This document shows positions 5,076-6,812 of a stretch of DNA of 6,812 bases, one piece after another. A program made the position numbers and the translations under genes. The DNA is from an uncultured Collinsella sp. Lineage in GTDB: Bacteria > Actinomycetota > Coriobacteriia > Coriobacteriales > Coriobacteriaceae. The notes below the pieces were generated by a model. That model was not told where the DNA came from. It ran no database searches and saw nothing but the letters and a program-made list of their open reading frames with translations. How positions within the stretch are numbered: the stretch's first letter is position 1; each line of letters opens with the position of its first letter. Location: the NCBI GenBank assembly GCA_902495945.1, contig CABUZD010000094.1, forward strand, positions 1 through 6,812. Direction: 5' to 3'.

Positions 5076-5720
5076 ATGGCTCGCAAAATTACCAAGCGTC
5101 AGCAGCAAATTTACGACTTCATCAAGGAATATCAGCAGGAGAAGGGTTATCCGCCCAGCGTGCGCGAGATGGCTTCTGCCGTGGGCCTTTCCTCCCCCAG
5201 CACCGTGCACGCCCATCTATCTGCCCTGGAGGCGCGCGGGCTACTCAAGCGCGATGCCACCAAACCGCGCGCCCTGGAACTCTTTAACGAGGACGGTTCC
5301 TCTGTCTCAATTTCTAAATCTGACGAGCCCACCGCACCTCGCGGAACGGTCTCGCTACCGCTCGTTGGTCGCGTCGCGGCTGGGATTCCCATTCTGGCCG
5401 AGCAGAATATCGAAGACACTTTTACTATCCCGACCGAAATCGCCACCGATCAGGGTTCCTTTATCCTTGAGGTGCATGGGAGCTCAATGATCAATGTCGG
5501 CATCTTCAATGGCGATTACATCATCGTCCGTGAACAAAAGAGTGCCATGAACGGCGAAATTGTCGTGGCCATGATTGATGGTTCAGCGACCGTCAAGACG
5601 TTCTACAAGGAGCAGGGACGCGTACGCCTGCAGCCCGAGAATGACACCATGGAGCCTATCTATGCAACGAATCCCGTTATCTTGGGCAAAGTCGTCGGCT
5701 TGATGCGCCGGTTCTCGTAA
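5076..5720 (+). CDS. lexA: SOS response repressor LexA
   Basis: LexA represses SOS genes and cleaves itself when RecA filaments form on damaged DNA. The 214-residue product has an N-terminal winged helix-turn-helix (about 1-65; KRQQQIYDFIKEY, then PPSVREMASAVGLSSPSTVHAHL), a linker, and a C-terminal S24 peptidase domain. The Ala-Gly cleavage site is A102-G103 in GRVAAGIP. The catalytic pair is S137 (in HGSSM) and K174 (in ATVKTFY). Length is typical. The ATG at 5076 follows AGAGAGG by eight bases and opens with MARKITKRQQ. The frame is open further upstream, but a Met at 5055 adds only MGREDAL, lacks a ribosome binding site and abuts LexA box 3. The segment after the catalytic serine reads SMINVGI where SMIDAGI is common, a conservative change. 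The stop overlaps the next gene by one base. Confidence 0.98.
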   Translation: MARKITKRQQQIYDFIKEYQQEKGYPPSVREMASAVGLSSPSTVHAHLSALEARGLLKRDATKPRALELFNEDGSSVSISKSDEPTAPRGTVSLPLVGRVAAGIPILAEQNIEDTFTIPTEIATDQGSFILEVHGSSMINVGIFNGDYIIVREQKSAMNGEIVVAMIDGSATVKTFYKEQGRVRLQPENDTMEPIYATNPVILGKVVGLMRRFS

Positions 5721-6424
5721 TGCAAAAACGCATCACCATCTTTGATACCGTCCGCGGGTTTACGATGATTTCAATGGCAGGTTTTCACGCTTGCTACGAT
5801 CTCGCCTACCTGTACGACTGGGATATGCCCTGGTTTACCCAGACTGTCTTTCAAGACATCTGGCGCGCCAGCATCAGCTGGGTATTTTTATTTATCGCGG
5901 GTTGGATGTGCACCCTTTCGCGCAACAATATCAAACGTGCCGCCAAATACGCCTTAGCAGCACTCGTCGTCTGGTTGGCAACAACACTTGTCTCAGTAGA
6001 CGATTCGGTTAATTTTGGCATCATCTACTGCATGGCCGCATGTACCGGCATCGTGGCGTTGACCGATCCCGTCCTTAAGAAGATTTCGGCGAGATGGGGC
6101 ATGTCCCTATGCCTTGTGTTGTTTGCCCTCACCTGGAGCATCCCCAAAACGATCTACCCTGTCCCCTACCTGGCGTGGCTGGGATTTCCAAGCCCTGGGT
6201 TTGTCTCAGGTGATTACTACCCCATCATCCCGTTTATCTTTATGTATCTTGCAGGATACTTCGCCGCACATATAGCGCAGGGAATCGATAAGAACGCCCC
6301 AAGCTGGGCCTACGCCAATCCCATCCCGGCGCTCGCCAGCCTTGGACGTCATGCACTCCCCTTTTATCTGCTGCATCAGCCCATTATACTGGGCATTTTG
6401 GAGCTCGTCTACTCGGTGCAATAA
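5720..6424 (+). CDS. DUF1624/HGSNAT-type multi-pass membrane acyltransferase
   Basis: The 234-residue product is strongly hydrophobic with about seven probable membrane spans (roughly 9-30, 50-67, 76-92, 98-116, 127-141, 166-186, 208-230). Near the N-terminus, FDTVRGFTMISMAGFHACYDL resembles the D-x-x-R-G ... H ... D-L signature of the DUF1624/heparan-alpha-glucosaminide N-acetyltransferase family. H23 is a candidate active residue. Near the C-terminus LGRHALPFYLLHQP (208-221) resembles the end of this and the acyltransferase-3 group. The family moves acyl groups across or at the membrane onto sugars; the substrate here is unknown. It begins with an ATG sharing one base with the lexA stop (TAATG) and has no clear ribosome binding site of its own, so it is probably translated by coupling and co-transcribed with lexA. 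Its end overlaps the convergent hflX end by 16 bases. Confidence 0.82.
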   Translation: MQKRITIFDTVRGFTMISMAGFHACYDLAYLYDWDMPWFTQTVFQDIWRASISWVFLFIAGWMCTLSRNNIKRAAKYALAALVVWLATTLVSVDDSVNFGIIYCMAACTGIVALTDPVLKKISARWGMSLCLVLFALTWSIPKTIYPVPYLAWLGFPSPGFVSGDYYPIIPFIFMYLAGYFAAHIAQGIDKNAPSWAYANPIPALASLGRHALPFYLLHQPIILGILELVYSVQ

Positions 6425-6812
6425 CGCTCGAGCCGCGGCGCGATACGGGCCGGCAGCTTCGCCACAATGCGAACGCCGTCCTCAAGATATTCCTCATGCA
6501 AAAGGGTTCCCTGCTCATGCACCAGCGTGATGAGCGCGCCCTCGCGATACGGGATATCAGCAGAGAGCAACACATCGGTAGCAGCCGCCTCACGAGCAAT
6601 ACGGTCGACGAGATCGTCGAGTCCCTCGCCCGTCTGGGCCGAGAACAGCACGGCCTCGGGATAGCGACGACGGAAACTCAATCGATCAACGCTATCGAGA
6701 AGATCGATTTTATTGAACACCGTAAGCGTCAAACGCTCGCCGGCACCGATCTCGTCAAGAACGCGATCGACTGCCTCGAGCTGGCTATAGAAGTCCTCGT
6801 AAGTGGCAACCA
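6409..6812 (-). CDS. hflX: GTPase HflX, C-terminal part (5' end outside window)
   Basis: A minus-strand frame runs in from the right edge and ends at the TAG at 6411-6409, giving 133 visible residues. They fit the C-terminal portion of HflX, a ribosome-associated GTPase that splits stalled 70S ribosomes under stress: the stretch YSQLEAVDRVLDEIGAG ahead of the G4 motif NKID (visible residues 33-36), then the G5 motif SAQTGEG (57-63) with LDDLVDRI, then a C-terminal beta-rich tail ending RLERYCTE. The N-terminal HflX domain and the G1-G3 motifs lie outside the window, so other Era-like GTPases are not strictly excluded. The frame has no internal start; a TTG at 6732 is not a real beginning. hflX also lies near lexA in mycobacteria, which supports the call. 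Confidence 0.85.
   Translation of the reverse strand, partial: VATYEDFYSQLEAVDRVLDEIGAGERLTLTVFNKIDLLDSVDRLSFRRRYPEAVLFSAQTGEGLDDLVDRIAREAAATDVLLSADIPYREGALITLVHEQGTLLHEEYLEDGVRIVAKLPARIAPRLERYCTE

Overview
The window reads as chromosomal DNA from a moderately GC-rich Gram-positive bacterium, most likely an actinobacterium of the Coriobacteriia (Collinsella-like). This is inferred, not proven. The evidence is the order lexA, divergent LysM gene, nrdR, which matches lexA-Rv2719c(chiZ)-nrdR of Mycobacterium tuberculosis with hflX also nearby there. Further support comes from LexA operators of the Gram-positive GAAC-N4-GTTC type and from a DUF1836 gene, a family of Firmicutes and Coriobacteria. 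No rRNA, tRNA, CRISPR array, transposase or phage gene was seen.

Left part (1-3072): a DUF1836 putative regulator (minus strand, runs off the left edge) is separated by a good intrinsic terminator from trxB (thioredoxin reductase, minus strand). Divergent from trxB is a long glycosyltransferase of the MGDG synthase/UgtP type, probably making glycolipids at the membrane.

Middle (3073-3519): 447 gene-free bases lie between the convergent ends of the glycosyltransferase and dut. They hold three copies of a 33-base core, two direct and one inverted. Two copies sit in long hairpins whose loops are conserved while the outer stems differ in sequence yet stay self-complementary. A separate hairpin of 19 positions lies between them. 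This is the least explained part of the window.

Right part (3520-6812): an SOS locus. Three LexA boxes spaced exactly 28 bp centre to centre lie between lexA (plus strand) and a LysM membrane protein (minus strand, likely the SOS cell-division inhibitor in the manner of YneA/DivS/ChiZ). A near-consensus promoter for the LysM gene has one LexA box inside its -35/-10 spacer. The LysM gene is followed on the same strand by nrdR (repressor of ribonucleotide reductase genes) and dut (dUTPase), so DNA damage control, division arrest and nucleotide pool control may share one transcript. A perfect 12-bp inverted repeat places the nrdR start codon inside a hairpin stem and could set nrdR translation apart from the gene upstream. 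lexA overlaps by one base (TAATG) with a DUF1624-type membrane acyltransferase. The 3' end of that gene overlaps by 16 bases the convergent 3' end of hflX, which runs off the right edge.
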